This document shows positions 27,832 to 36,850 of a stretch of 64,000 nt of DNA, piece after piece. The translations under genes were made by a program, and so were the position numbers. The first letter of the stretch is position 1; the number at the start of each line of letters is the position of its first letter. The notes below the pieces were generated by a model. That model ran no database searches and was not told the DNA's origin. It saw nothing but the letters and a program-made list of their open reading frames with translations. The stretch is from an uncultured Muribaculum sp. (GTDB taxonomy: Bacteria; Bacteroidota; Bacteroidia; Bacteroidales; Muribaculaceae), in the NCBI GenBank assembly GCA_910587665.1, contig CAJUMZ010000006.1, forward strand, positions 1 through 64,000. The letters are read 5' to 3'.

Positions 27832-28803
27832 ATGAGCAAGAAAGTGTTTTATCGGTACAATCCGGCTACCGACGAGTATGAGCGCGTATTTCCGACAAAG
27901 AAAGAACGTCTTCACGGACTAATACGCAACCTGCTTTTCTGGATAGTCATATGCGGCGCCATTTTCGGTGTCGTATATACGCTTGTGGGCACGCCGAGAG
28001 AAAAGACACTCCAACGTGAAAACGAGCAGTTGCAAGCCCAGCTCGATATAATGAACCGCCGCCTTGACGCGGCTATCGGGGTGATGAACGATATCACTTC
28101 ACGTGATGACAATTTTTATCGCGTCATAATGGGTGCCAAACGCATGTCGACCGCAAAGCGTTACGCCGGACTTGACAACGAAAACCGCTACAATCATCTT
28201 AACAGCCTGCCTGATGCCGAGATTATCAAGAATCTCACCCGCAAACTTGATATCCTTGACCGTCAGCTATACACCCAGATAAAATCATTTGACGAGCTGC
28301 AACACCTTGCCCGAAACAATCAGGAACGCCTCAGCCACATTCCGGCGATCCAACCCATATCGAGCGAGAATATGAAGCAGATGGCTTCGGGATATGGCTA
28401 TCGGCGTGACCCGATATATGGCACAAGCCGCTTCCATGAAGGGCTTGATTTTGCCTCCGACCGCGGCACTCCGGTATATGCTACAGCCGACGGGAAAGTG
28501 ATACATGCCGATTGGCAGGGAGGCTACGGAAATCTTGTGGAAATATCCCACGGCTACGGCTATGTGACCCGCTACGCCCATCTGAGCAAAATCGACGTTA
28601 AGGAAGGTCAGGAGATAAAGCGCGGCGACAAGATTGCCGAGGTCGGCAACACCGGAAAGTCGACAGGCCCTCACCTGCACTATGAGGTAAGGCTCAACGA
28701 CGTGCCGCAGAATCCAATCAACTATTATTTTATGGATCTTACTCCGGAGGAATACAACGAGATGATACGCTTTGCCGAAAATGCCGGGCACGTCATGGAC
28801 TAA
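27832..28803 (+). CDS. Membrane-anchored M23 family peptidase
   Basis: This 323-residue protein is a LytM/M23-type zinc metallopeptidase acting on peptidoglycan cross-bridges in the periplasm. It has a single transmembrane helix (about 37-57), a coiled-coil segment (about 62-95) and a C-terminal peptidase domain (about 190-300). The zinc ligands are intact: His and Asp in FHEGLDFA, and the HLH pair in GPHLHYEV, so it may be an active endopeptidase rather than an EnvC-like activator. The start was set from the promoter box just upstream. The MerR regulator gene begins 5 nt after the stop. Confidence 0.9.
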   Translation: MSKKVFYRYNPATDEYERVFPTKKERLHGLIRNLLFWIVICGAIFGVVYTLVGTPREKTLQRENEQLQAQLDIMNRRLDAAIGVMNDITSRDDNFYRVIMGAKRMSTAKRYAGLDNENRYNHLNSLPDAEIIKNLTRKLDILDRQLYTQIKSFDELQHLARNNQERLSHIPAIQPISSENMKQMASGYGYRRDPIYGTSRFHEGLDFASDRGTPVYATADGKVIHADWQGGYGNLVEISHGYGYVTRYAHLSKIDVKEGQEIKRGDKIAEVGNTGKSTGPHLHYEVRLNDVPQNPINYYFMDLTPEEYNEMIRFAENAGHVMD

Positions 28804-28808
28804 CGATT

Positions 28809-29144
28809 ATGGAGACCTCTGACAAGAAATATTATAAAATACGCGAAGTTGCGGAAATGACAGGATTGCCTTTGTCAACACTGCGTTTTTGGGAACAGAA
28901 ATTTACGATAATAAAGCCCCGGCGCAACGACCGTGGCACCCGTTTTTACACGGCTTCCGACATCGAGAAAATCAAGATGGTCTACTATCTTGTAAAAGAA
29001 AAAGGGCTTAAACTTGAAGCCGCGCAGGAACAGCTGAAACACAACCATGACGGTGTGTCGCGCCACGCTGCGGCGGTTGACAGACTGAAAACGATAAGGC
29101 GGGAACTCGTCGCCATGCTTGACGCGCTCAACCGCCTTCGCTGA
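28809..29144 (+). CDS. MerR-family transcriptional regulator, short form
   Basis: This 111-residue protein is a MerR-type winged helix-turn-helix regulator. The N-terminal DNA-binding part is clear: YKIREVAEMTGLPLSTLRFWEQKF, then the wing with RRNDRGTRFYTASDIEKIKMVYYLVKEKG. After that only a short helix remains, with no cysteine or multidrug-binding effector domain, so it probably responds to nothing directly or works through partner proteins. It lies 5 nt after the M23 peptidase gene, an arrangement seen in many Bacteroidales. Its target genes cannot be named from this window. Confidence 0.88.
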   Translation: METSDKKYYKIREVAEMTGLPLSTLRFWEQKFTIIKPRRNDRGTRFYTASDIEKIKMVYYLVKEKGLKLEAAQEQLKHNHDGVSRHAAAVDRLKTIRRELVAMLDALNRLR

Positions 29145-29197
29145 CAAAGCAATCTTTATCCCAATTTACCGTGTTATATCTGTAAAAATCGGAAATC

Positions 29198-29749
29198 ATG
29201 TATATAGCTTCTCAAAAAAGGAAAGAAAATATAGCTGAATATCTGCTATACATGTGGCAGATTGAAGACCTCATCAGGGCAAACGACCTTGACATCGACA
29301 AGATAAGCGAGAATGTAATCAGACGATACGGACTGAGTGCGGAACAGGAAAAAGAAATGACCGAATGGTACGAATCGCTTATTGACATGATGCGTAGAGA
29401 AAATGTACAACACTCAGGTCATCTCCAACTTAACAAGAATGTAATCATACAGCTTGACGACCTGCATCACGCACTTCTCAAAGACCCGAAATTTGCAGAA
29501 TATTCCGCTGAATTTTACAAGACCCTGCCTTTTATAGTGGAACTTCGCGCAAAGCAGGGCGATAGAAAGCTTGATGAAATCGAGACCTGCTTCACCGCCC
29601 TTTACGGAACCCTTATGTTGCGCCTGCAGGGAAAAGAAATAAGCGCCGACACTCAGAAGGCGCTTACTCAGATATCTCGCTTTATCGCATTGCTTGCCAG
29701 ATATTATAGGCTCGACCAAGACGACAAGCTTTGGAACGAAGAGTCATAA
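29198..29749 (+). CDS. DUF4924-family protein
   Basis: This is a 183-residue, mostly alpha-helical cytoplasmic protein of unknown function. It resembles the DUF4924 family of Bacteroidales in its opening (ASQKRKENIAEYLLYMWQIEDLIRAN) and in the DLHHALLKDPKFAEYSAEFY segment. It has many charged residues and no signal peptide or catalytic motif that I recognise. The gene follows merR by 53 nt without a visible promoter of its own. It converges on the lipoprotein gene at 29763 with only 13 nt between stops. Confidence 0.7.
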   Translation: MYIASQKRKENIAEYLLYMWQIEDLIRANDLDIDKISENVIRRYGLSAEQEKEMTEWYESLIDMMRRENVQHSGHLQLNKNVIIQLDDLHHALLKDPKFAEYSAEFYKTLPFIVELRAKQGDRKLDEIETCFTALYGTLMLRLQGKEISADTQKALTQISRFIALLARYYRLDQDDKLWNEES

Positions 29750-29762
29750 CCATGACTTTTTC

Positions 29763-30536
29763 TTAAGCATATGTCACAAACCGTATATCAATTATCACGC
29801 GTGAATAGAAGCCGCCTTCGCGCACATAAAGATAGGCCTGTCCTGACTGGCGCGGACGATTATTCGAAAAGCGTGCAGTGACTACATTTCCTTCCACCTC
29901 AACCATCAAATAGTCTTCCCAGCCATTGTAATCAACATTGACCTCACAACCGGAAGGGAATGTATACAGAGATTCTTCCGGTTCTACCCAGGAAGAATTA
30001 TTGCCTATACCATGGGTAAGCGTGATCACAACTTCATTCCATTCCGGCAGTGTGACATGTTCGGTAGCCTCAACATTATAACTTACCTTTGCGCCTATAT
30101 GCTTGCCGTTTGAATCGTTGATCCAGTCGGCTACATACAGGTTATAATAGTCTGCGTTTACGCTCAATGCACGTTTACCTGAAGCAAACATTTTTATATC
30201 GCGGTCATTGAATACCTGGTAAAACTCACCCGGGGTTACGGCCACCTCTTTTGCAAGCTGGGTAAGCAATGGAGCGGCCGTATAGCTTCCACTCATGCCA
30301 AGAGACGCGATTACCGCCGATGAAGATGACGAAGTAAAGTTGTCGGCATTATTTATATAGACGTTAGAATCGCCAAGCTTTGTATTACCGTTGCTCTCGT
30401 TCATCATGTTAAGCGATATCACAGAGTCGGGTATCCACGGCATGTCTTCATCGCTGCTACATGAAGAGGCAGTCACCAAAGTCAGACAGAACAGTGCCGC
30501 CATTGCGGCAAATGTGTGTAATTTGTAATTTTTCAT
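29763..30536 (-). CDS. Bacteroidales lipoprotein, possibly DUF5036-like
   Basis: This 257-residue protein has a lipoprotein signal ending TASSC (Cys26) with Ser-Ser-Asp-Glu after it, compatible with outer-membrane export in this phylum. The mature part is beta-rich, with a LNMMNESNGNTKL motif, a tyrosine-rich middle (ADYYNLYVADWI) and a C-terminal YLYVREGGFYSRVIIDIRF strand. It resembles the DUF5036 lipoproteins as I recall them, but this is not certain. It lies 18 nt downstream of the DEAD-box helicase gene and is probably co-transcribed with it. Function unknown. Confidence 0.6.
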   Translation of the reverse strand: MKNYKLHTFAAMAALFCLTLVTASSCSSDEDMPWIPDSVISLNMMNESNGNTKLGDSNVYINNADNFTSSSSSAVIASLGMSGSYTAAPLLTQLAKEVAVTPGEFYQVFNDRDIKMFASGKRALSVNADYYNLYVADWINDSNGKHIGAKVSYNVEATEHVTLPEWNEVVITLTHGIGNNSSWVEPEESLYTFPSGCEVNVDYNGWEDYLMVEVEGNVVTARFSNNRPRQSGQAYLYVREGGFYSRVIIDIRFVTYA

Positions 30537-30554
30537 ACAATTGTCAATTATTAT

Positions 30555-31952
30555 TTATTGTTTATCGGTATCATTACTTTTGGGAGTACCATTATTAGAA
30601 GATGCACCCTTGCGACGCTTGCCATAAAATCTGCGACGTTTACTTTTTACACCGCCGTTTACTTCATCAGAGGTCACGGGATGATTTTCCGGATTAGCGC
30701 GTGATGCCGCGGGTTTGTTACGGCTTCTGTCTCGGTTTCCATGCTTGCGCATGTCTCTTACAGACGAGCGTTTTCTGCCATCCTTTCTTCCGCTTTTACC
30801 CGGATTATATTCCGGAGCTTCACCAAGTTCGGCAGGCACCTGTTCCTTTCTGACCTCATAACCGAGGAAGTCCTCGATATATTTAAATTTCGCCTGGTCA
30901 CGACCGGAAACAAAAGTGACAGCCTTGCCATCGGCATTGGCACGCGCAGTCCTGCCTATACGGTGGACATAATCCTCCGCTTCACGCGGTACATCGAAAT
31001 TCACCACCATGCTTATATCGTCTATGTCTATACCGCGCGCTATTATATCTGTGGCTATGAGTATGTCAATGCGACCGGAGCGGAATCCGTTGATTGCCTC
31101 CTCTCGCGCCGCCTGGTCAAGGTCGGAATGCATCTCGGCAGCCTTCCAGCGCGCACGCCGCAAAGTGTTGGTAAGTTCCTTCACTTTCAACTTTGATGAT
31201 GCAAAGACAATTACCCGTCGGGAATATCCGGAATCAAACAGATGCTTTAACAACCCTTCTTTCTGAGGCTCGTGACACACATAAGCCGACTGATCGATCT
31301 TTTCAGTAGGCTTTGACACGGCAATTTTAACCTCGGCAGGATTGTGAAGTATATTGGAAGCAAGCTGCTGTATCTTCTTAGGCATGGTTGCCGAAAACAT
31401 AAGTGTCTGTCGCTCGGAGGGCAACTGCTTTACGATCTGCATTATGTCATCATAAAATCCCATGTCAAGCATACGATCGGCCTCATCAAGCACAAAAAAC
31501 TCCACATGAGACAGATCGACATATCCCATTTTCATATGGGCGAGCAACCTTCCAGGAGTGGCTATAACCACATCAGCACCCATCTTGAATGCCTGCTGCT
31601 GACGGGCAAACTCCTTTCCGTCAGAACCACCATGAATGGCAAGACCGCTTACAGGAAGATAATAGGAAAAGCCTTCAAGCTGACGGTCAATCTGTTGGGC
31701 AAGCTCATGAGTCGGCACCATTATAACACATCTCACGCCTTTAGCGACATGTTCATGCGACGACAGCATGTCAATGACAGGAAGCAGATAGGCGGCAGTC
31801 TTACCGGTACCGGTCTGCGCAACCGCTATCAGGTCGTTTCCGTCAAGGATCACATCAATTGCACGCTCCTGTATGGGCGTGCATTCTTCAAATTGCATTG
31901 CATCAAGCGCATCAAGCAAATCATCGCTCAGGTTAAGCTCGTCAAATCTCAT
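30555..31952 (-). CDS. DEAD-box RNA helicase (RhlE-type)
   Basis: This 465-residue ATP-dependent RNA helicase has all core motifs: the Q motif region (FEECTPIQERAI), Walker A AQTGTGKTAAY, DEAD in VLDEADRMLDMGF, SAT, and motif VI HRIGRTARA. The C-terminal tail after about residue 375 is rich in Lys, Arg and Gly and should bind RNA without specificity. Such enzymes help ribosome assembly and mRNA turnover, often in the cold. The start is taken at 31952 (MRFDELNLSDDLL); the frame is open for 12 more codons upstream but these do not match the family. A -7 box lies at 32007 on the minus strand. Confidence 0.93.
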   Translation of the reverse strand: MRFDELNLSDDLLDALDAMQFEECTPIQERAIDVILDGNDLIAVAQTGTGKTAAYLLPVIDMLSSHEHVAKGVRCVIMVPTHELAQQIDRQLEGFSYYLPVSGLAIHGGSDGKEFARQQQAFKMGADVVIATPGRLLAHMKMGYVDLSHVEFFVLDEADRMLDMGFYDDIMQIVKQLPSERQTLMFSATMPKKIQQLASNILHNPAEVKIAVSKPTEKIDQSAYVCHEPQKEGLLKHLFDSGYSRRVIVFASSKLKVKELTNTLRRARWKAAEMHSDLDQAAREEAINGFRSGRIDILIATDIIARGIDIDDISMVVNFDVPREAEDYVHRIGRTARANADGKAVTFVSGRDQAKFKYIEDFLGYEVRKEQVPAELGEAPEYNPGKSGRKDGRKRSSVRDMRKHGNRDRSRNKPAASRANPENHPVTSDEVNGGVKSKRRRFYGKRRKGASSNNGTPKSNDTDKQ

Positions 31953-32006
31953 GTCAAAAAAGCGGATAACAAATGGTTTACCGATCAAAAACTGTTTTAT
32001 CGGCTA

Positions 32007-32014
32007 CAAATTTA
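32007..32014 (-). promoter_or_regulatory. -7 element for the helicase gene
   Basis: TAAATTTG on the minus strand lies 54 nt upstream of the chosen helicase start at 31952. No -33 element was found at standard spacing, so support is partial. Confidence 0.4.
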
Positions 32015-32050
32015 CATATAAATCGGGAGATTTATAGGGAAAACCGGCTA

Positions 32051-32785
32051 TTATTTGCCGAGATAGCTTTCAGCTGCCGCAAGAGTTGACGGCTTTCCGA
32101 TGTCAAACCAGGAATACGGGCTGTCAGGCATATAGCCGTAAATAGACAATTCCCGGCACGCACTTACATAAAACGGGACTATCGGAAACGCACTGTCACC
32201 ACCATAATCCGCCATCATATCAGGAAGCGAAGGCGAAAGTATATGAACACCGCCAAAAGCACGCCTTGAATACCGGTCAACCTCCATACCTTCAGGAAGG
32301 CATTCCCCGGTCTTTACATTGGTCCATCCGCATAATCGCGACGCGTCATCAAACAGAAGATAACGTGAAGACTCCCGTGCGGCTGTCAGCAAAGTGGCAT
32401 CGGCTTTATTCTCAACATGCCAACGCATCATTTCCCCGAGGTCGAGATCAGTCAAGATATCGGCATTGTGAACAAGAAAAGGTTCATTATCATAAAGCCA
32501 TTCTCTTGCCTTGACAATTGCACCGCCTGTGTCAAGCAGCCGGTCGCGCTCGTCGCTTATCTTGATTTCAATGCCAAAATCATTCCGCTCTCGCAAAAAA
32601 CCGATTATCATGTCGGCATAATGATGCACGTTTACGACAATCCTGTCATAGCCGCACTCCTTAAGATGGCATATCACCCTTTCGAGCATGGGCACGTCCC
32701 CCACCCTTACAAGTGCCTTAGGCATGTTGTCGGTAAGCGGGCGCAGCCTTGTCCCGAGCCCGGCGGCAAAAATCATAGCTTTCAT
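32051..32785 (-). CDS. Nucleotidyltransferase, probable MurNAc-1-phosphate uridylyltransferase (MurU-like)
   Basis: This 244-residue protein is a sugar-phosphate nucleotidyltransferase with the signature AAGLGTRLRPLTDNMPKALVRVG. The next blocks (MLERVICHLKECGYDRIVVNVHH, LLDTGGAI, LVHNADILTDLDL) match the MurU/mannose-1-phosphate guanylyltransferase group. The start overlaps the 3' end of an AmgK-like kinase gene by 4 nt, the same pairing as the AmgK-MurU cell-wall recycling route of Pseudomonas, which turns MurNAc into UDP-MurNAc without going through MurQ. That pairing is the main reason to favour MurU over other substrates; the sugar is not proven by sequence. Confidence 0.78.
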   Translation of the reverse strand: MKAMIFAAGLGTRLRPLTDNMPKALVRVGDVPMLERVICHLKECGYDRIVVNVHHYADMIIGFLRERNDFGIEIKISDERDRLLDTGGAIVKAREWLYDNEPFLVHNADILTDLDLGEMMRWHVENKADATLLTAARESSRYLLFDDASRLCGWTNVKTGECLPEGMEVDRYSRRAFGGVHILSPSLPDMMADYGGDSAFPIVPFYVSACRELSIYGYMPDSPYSWFDIGKPSTLAAAESYLGK

Positions 32786-34221
32786 AACCTCGGGTCAAAT
32801 GTCTCTTTTATATCCTGTTCAAAATGCGTCAGTTCCACACGTATAGACGGGAATTTTTCTACAAGATGCGCCGTCATGTGGTCAGCTGAATATACCGACC
32901 GGTGTTGTCCGCCCGTACAACCGAAGCTGACCGACAAGTCGGTAAATCCACGTTCAAGATAAGTCGCCACTGAACTGTCGACCATCGCATAGGCGTGATC
33001 AAGGAAACCGATTATACCTCCATCCTTTTCAAGAAAGTCGATCACCTCCCTGTCCCTACCGGTAAAATACTTGTACTCGGCATAACGCCCCGGATTATGC
33101 AGCCCGCGACAGTCAAAGACAAATCCGCCGCCGTTTCCCGACATGTCACGCGGTATACCATGGCGTTTATATCCGAAACTCGCCACCCTTACCGTCAAAA
33201 TGTCACTTTCTCGCCTGACGGAATAATCCGGCATTGCGACAATACACGAAAGAAGCGAATTAAGATAAGGATATTCTTCAAATGGAGTCACGAGCAGCCG
33301 CCGGAGATTATCAATGGCATTGGGGATGCTGAGCAGGAAATGAGATTTATGCTCCACATACCCGCGGAAACCATATGCCCCGAGCACCTGAAGCGTGCGA
33401 AACAGGATAAAGTAACGCAATTCCTCCCTGAAACGCGACTCATCAATATCAACATATCTCGACGCACTCTTGACATATGCCGAAATCAAGCGGTCACGAA
33501 GAGCCTCGGGATATGAAGCCTTCGCCTGCCAGAGGAAAGATACGACATCATAATGATACGGACCGCGCCTGCCTCCCTGAAAATCAATAAAGTAAGGATC
33601 GTCATTGTGGATCATCACATTTCGCGACTGAAAATCACGATACATAAACGTGTGTCCGGTGTCCATTGACAGTATCTTTTCAGCAAGCCGCTCGAAATCC
33701 CGCTCCAAAGCCACCTCATCAACATCAATGCCTGTAGCCTTAAGGAAGCAGTATTTGAAGTAGTTAAGATCCCACATTACATTAGTACGGTCAATCCCGG
33801 CGACCGGATAACATCGGCTAAAGTCAATACCTTCCGCTCCTTTCCATTGAAAATCAGGAAGCAGTGAAACCGTACGCTCCAACATTGTTATCATGTCATC
33901 GCTCCATTCGGCTTTTTCCCTACCGTTTTTGATATAGTCAAACAATGACAAGTCGCCAAGATCATCCTGGAGATAACACTCACAGTCATCACGAACACCC
34001 TTCAATGCAGGCACAGGTAACCCTTTTCCGGCAAAATGTCGGCACAAATAAAGGAAAGCCTTGTTTTCAGCCCTGTCACTTCCATAAGTACCTATCAGAG
34101 CCGGATCGTGACCGATACGATAATATTTGCGATTGGATCCCGCTCCCGGCAACAAAAGAATATCATCCGGCGTTTTTCCGGTTGACTCCCTATATAATGT
34201 CTCAATTCTATCATATATCAT
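32782..34221 (-). CDS. AmgK-like sugar kinase fused to a RapZ C-terminal domain
   Basis: This 479-residue protein has two parts. Residues 1-330 form an aminoglycoside-phosphotransferase-like kinase with the catalytic loop YRDFQSRN (Asp196, Asn201) and metal-binding FIDFQGG (Asp213); this resembles AmgK, which phosphorylates MurNAc or GlcNAc at the anomeric carbon. Residues about 342-470 match the C-terminal domain of RapZ, with ASFGYKRHGIP, VFDCRGLHNPGRY, YFTGRD and GCTGGQHRSV (434-443). In E. coli that domain binds glucosamine 6-phosphate and controls GlmS synthesis. The P-loop N-domain of RapZ is absent. The fusion suggests that cell-wall sugar salvage is sensed and controlled in one polypeptide. 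MurU-like follows with a 4-nt overlap. Confidence 0.85.
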   Translation of the reverse strand: MIYDRIETLYRESTGKTPDDILLLPGAGSNRKYYRIGHDPALIGTYGSDRAENKAFLYLCRHFAGKGLPVPALKGVRDDCECYLQDDLGDLSLFDYIKNGREKAEWSDDMITMLERTVSLLPDFQWKGAEGIDFSRCYPVAGIDRTNVMWDLNYFKYCFLKATGIDVDEVALERDFERLAEKILSMDTGHTFMYRDFQSRNVMIHNDDPYFIDFQGGRRGPYHYDVVSFLWQAKASYPEALRDRLISAYVKSASRYVDIDESRFREELRYFILFRTLQVLGAYGFRGYVEHKSHFLLSIPNAIDNLRRLLVTPFEEYPYLNSLLSCIVAMPDYSVRRESDILTVRVASFGYKRHGIPRDMSGNGGGFVFDCRGLHNPGRYAEYKYFTGRDREVIDFLEKDGGIIGFLDHAYAMVDSSVATYLERGFTDLSVSFGCTGGQHRSVYSADHMTAHLVEKFPSIRVELTHFEQDIKETFDPRL

Positions 34222-34257
34222 AATTACAAAATTAAGCAGAATTACCGAATAATTGAT

Positions 34258-34265
34258 TATCTTTG
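34258..34265 (+). promoter_or_regulatory. -7 element for the aminotransferase gene
   Basis: TATCTTTG lies 24 nt upstream of the ATG at 34290 and supports that start over an in-frame alternative at 34263. A -33 box is not evident. Confidence 0.5.
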
Positions 34266-34289
34266 CCGTTAGAAATAAAAATTACAATT

Positions 34290-35489
34290 ATGCCTAAAGT
34301 ATCAGAAAGAGGCACGATAATGCCCGCATCGCCGATCAGGCGTCTTGGACCGCTTGCAAATGAAGCAAAATCGCGCGGCATCAAAGTGTATCATCTAAAT
34401 ATCGGACAGCCCGACCTTCCAACTCCTCCCGAGGGACTTGAAGCCCTCAAGCATATTGACCGCAAGGTGCTCGAATACAGCCCCTCGGACGGACTGTTAT
34501 CATTGCGTCTTAAATTGCAGCAATATTACAAGACCTACAATATCGACGTGGATGTAGATGACATCATTGTCACCACAGGCGGCTCGGAGGCTGTGCTGTT
34601 TGCATTCATGGCATGTCTTGACCCCGGCGACGAAATCATAGTACCGGAACCGGCCTATGCCAACTATATGGCATTTGCCATATCAGCCGGAGCCAAGATC
34701 GTGACCGTACCGTCGAGCATCGAGGAAGGCTTTGCCTTACCGCCGGTGGAAAAATTCGAGGAACTCATAACTCCCAAGACCAAGGGCATACTCATATGCA
34801 ATCCCAACAATCCTACCGGTTATCTCTACACGATGAAAGAGATGCTCCAGATAAGGGATCTTGTCAAGAAATATGATTTGTTCCTGTTTTCCGATGAGGT
34901 ATATCGTGAGTTCTGCTACACCGGCGCGCCCTATATCTCGGCATTCCACCTGCCGGGCATAGAGGAACAGGTTGTACTTATCGACTCTGTTTCGAAACGA
35001 TATAACGAGTGTGGCATACGCATAGGTGCATTGATCACCAAGCACCCCGAGTTAAAGAAAAACGTCATGAAGTTTTGTCAGGCACGTCTAAGCCCGCCAC
35101 TTTTGGGTCAGATTGTTGCCGAAGCCTCGATCGACACCACCCGCGAGTATATGCTCGCCACCTATAATGAATATGTCGAGCGGCGTAAATTTCTTATAGA
35201 TCAGCTCAACAAGATACCCGGATGTTACTCGCCGATACCCATGGGCGCATTCTATACGGTGGTGAAGCTACCGGTGGATGATGCCGACAAATTCTGCGAA
35301 TGGTGCCTCGAGCATTTTGAATATGAAGGACAGACTATCTTCATGGCTCCGGCATCAGGCTTTTATACGACAGAGGGAATGGGCAAAAACGAGGTGCGTA
35401 TGGCATATGTGCTTAACAAGGAGGACCTTGCAAAAGCAATGAAAGTGCTCGGCGAGGCTCTGAAAGCCTATCCCGGCCGCACAATATGA
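34290..35489 (+). CDS. Class I/II PLP-dependent aminotransferase
   Basis: This 399-residue protein is a fold-type I aminotransferase of the aspartate aminotransferase superfamily. It has the substrate-side NIGQPDLPTP motif, GGSEAVLFAF for PLP phosphate binding, the CNPNNPTGYLY loop, FSDEVYREF with the PLP-ring Asp, and the lysine in DSVSKRYNECGIRIG. It may act on aspartate or aromatic or branched substrates; the sequence does not decide. The start at 34290 (MPKVSERG) follows the -7 box. The stop overlaps the start of the permease gene in an ATGA junction, so the two are co-translated. Confidence 0.88.
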   Translation: MPKVSERGTIMPASPIRRLGPLANEAKSRGIKVYHLNIGQPDLPTPPEGLEALKHIDRKVLEYSPSDGLLSLRLKLQQYYKTYNIDVDVDDIIVTTGGSEAVLFAFMACLDPGDEIIVPEPAYANYMAFAISAGAKIVTVPSSIEEGFALPPVEKFEELITPKTKGILICNPNNPTGYLYTMKEMLQIRDLVKKYDLFLFSDEVYREFCYTGAPYISAFHLPGIEEQVVLIDSVSKRYNECGIRIGALITKHPELKKNVMKFCQARLSPPLLGQIVAEASIDTTREYMLATYNEYVERRKFLIDQLNKIPGCYSPIPMGAFYTVVKLPVDDADKFCEWCLEHFEYEGQTIFMAPASGFYTTEGMGKNEVRMAYVLNKEDLAKAMKVLGEALKAYPGRTI

Positions 35490-36733
35490 GCTATGAACTT
35501 TTCATAGCCCGGAGATTGCGCCTTAACGCCGACAACAGCCGGCGCCCTTCGGTAAGCATCATAATCGCCGTAACCGGTATCGCGCTATCATTGGTCGTAA
35601 TGATAGCGGCAATGTGTATTGTGCTCGGATTCAAGGAAGAGATACGCAATAAGGTCTACGGATTTGATGCACATGTCACCATACATCCGGCTAACAATGA
35701 CGGGTCGGCCGCCGAATTTCTCGAATACACCGATATTCTGGATTCAATCATCTCCAATACCGGATGCTTTGAAAGGCCGGAGCTTGTGTTCCGGCAATCG
35801 GGCATATTGAAAACCGACAGCGACTTTCAGGCAATTGTGCTTAAGGGCATCGATAAAGGAAGAGGATATGACTTCATAGCATCGAATATCACAGAAGGAG
35901 TAATGCCTGATTTTTCGGCAGATTCGGCTAAAAACGACATTGTAATATCTGAAGCCACAGCAAGGTCACTCGGTATGCACACGGGTGACAAACCGTTTGC
36001 CTATTTCTTTTCCGGAGACAAAGTAAAGACAAGACGCCTAAAAATAGCGGCAATATATGACACCCATTTCTCCGACTATGACAAGTTATATGCTTACGGA
36101 TCGCTCGGTCTCGCCCGGGGAATCGCCGATAGCGACTCACTGTCGGCAACGTCGGTAGAACTGACATCTCACGCCCTCGCCAATATCACAGAAAGCGGCA
36201 TAATGCTTCAGGATGCAATGATGACCTCGGCATATATGGGCAAGCTTACCGGAGCGTATACCTTGACAAGCGTGCTTGACTCCGCTATGATGTATTTCAA
36301 CTGGCTGGAATTGCTCGACACCAATGTCGTGGTAATTCTTGCACTGATGATAGCCGTGTCGGGATTCACCCTCATCTCGTGCCTGTTCATACTCATTCTT
36401 GAAAGAATAAGAATGATCGGTATACTGAAAGCTCTCGGGGCATCCAACACAGGCATACGGCGTATATTTATTTACCTTGCACAAAAGGTCGTAATCTGGG
36501 GCATGATTGCCGGTAATGTAATCGGACTTGCACTCATGTTTGTCCAAAACAGATGGCACATATTGCCACTTGATGCCGATGCCTACTATCTGAATTTTGT
36601 CCCTGTCCGGATTGATTGGGGCTATATAATCTCGCTCAATGTCGGGGTATTTATGCTGTCATTACTGATAATTTTGCTTCCAAGCCACATTATCGCAAAA
36701 ATAAACCCCTGTAAATCTATCAGATACGAATAA
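35486..36733 (+). CDS. ABC transporter permease of the LolC/LolE (FtsX-like) type
   Basis: This 415-residue inner-membrane protein has one N-terminal transmembrane helix (about 24-46), a large periplasmic domain (about 47-265) and three C-terminal helices (about 275-400), the layout of LolC/LolE permeases that release lipoproteins from the inner membrane for transfer to the outer membrane. The start (FIARRLRLNAD, then SVSIIIAVTGIALSLVVMIA) and the RIRMIGILKALGASN motif after the second helix, which contacts the ATPase, are typical. No ATPase gene is adjacent. It overlaps the aminotransferase gene by 4 nt. Confidence 0.85.
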   Translation: MSYELFIARRLRLNADNSRRPSVSIIIAVTGIALSLVVMIAAMCIVLGFKEEIRNKVYGFDAHVTIHPANNDGSAAEFLEYTDILDSIISNTGCFERPELVFRQSGILKTDSDFQAIVLKGIDKGRGYDFIASNITEGVMPDFSADSAKNDIVISEATARSLGMHTGDKPFAYFFSGDKVKTRRLKIAAIYDTHFSDYDKLYAYGSLGLARGIADSDSLSATSVELTSHALANITESGIMLQDAMMTSAYMGKLTGAYTLTSVLDSAMMYFNWLELLDTNVVVILALMIAVSGFTLISCLFILILERIRMIGILKALGASNTGIRRIFIYLAQKVVIWGMIAGNVIGLALMFVQNRWHILPLDADAYYLNFVPVRIDWGYIISLNVGVFMLSLLIILLPSHIIAKINPCKSIRYE

Positions 36734-36801
36734 CGGCAATTATGTCGGAAATCAATCTTGGCACGATTTTTGTTATACAATTATAAATATAAATTATAAT
36801 C

Positions 36802-36831
36802 TTGATTTTTCGTAACTTTGCATTATCTTTG
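36802..36831 (+). promoter_or_regulatory. Promoter for rsfS-ftsH
   Basis: TTG (36802-36804), a 19-nt spacer and TATCTTTG (36824-36831) fit the consensus, 19 nt before rsfS. A second -7-like box, TAACTTTG, lies at 36813-36820, so two overlapping promoters are possible. Confidence 0.6.
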
Positions 36832-36850
36832 TGAACAATTTTAACGATAA

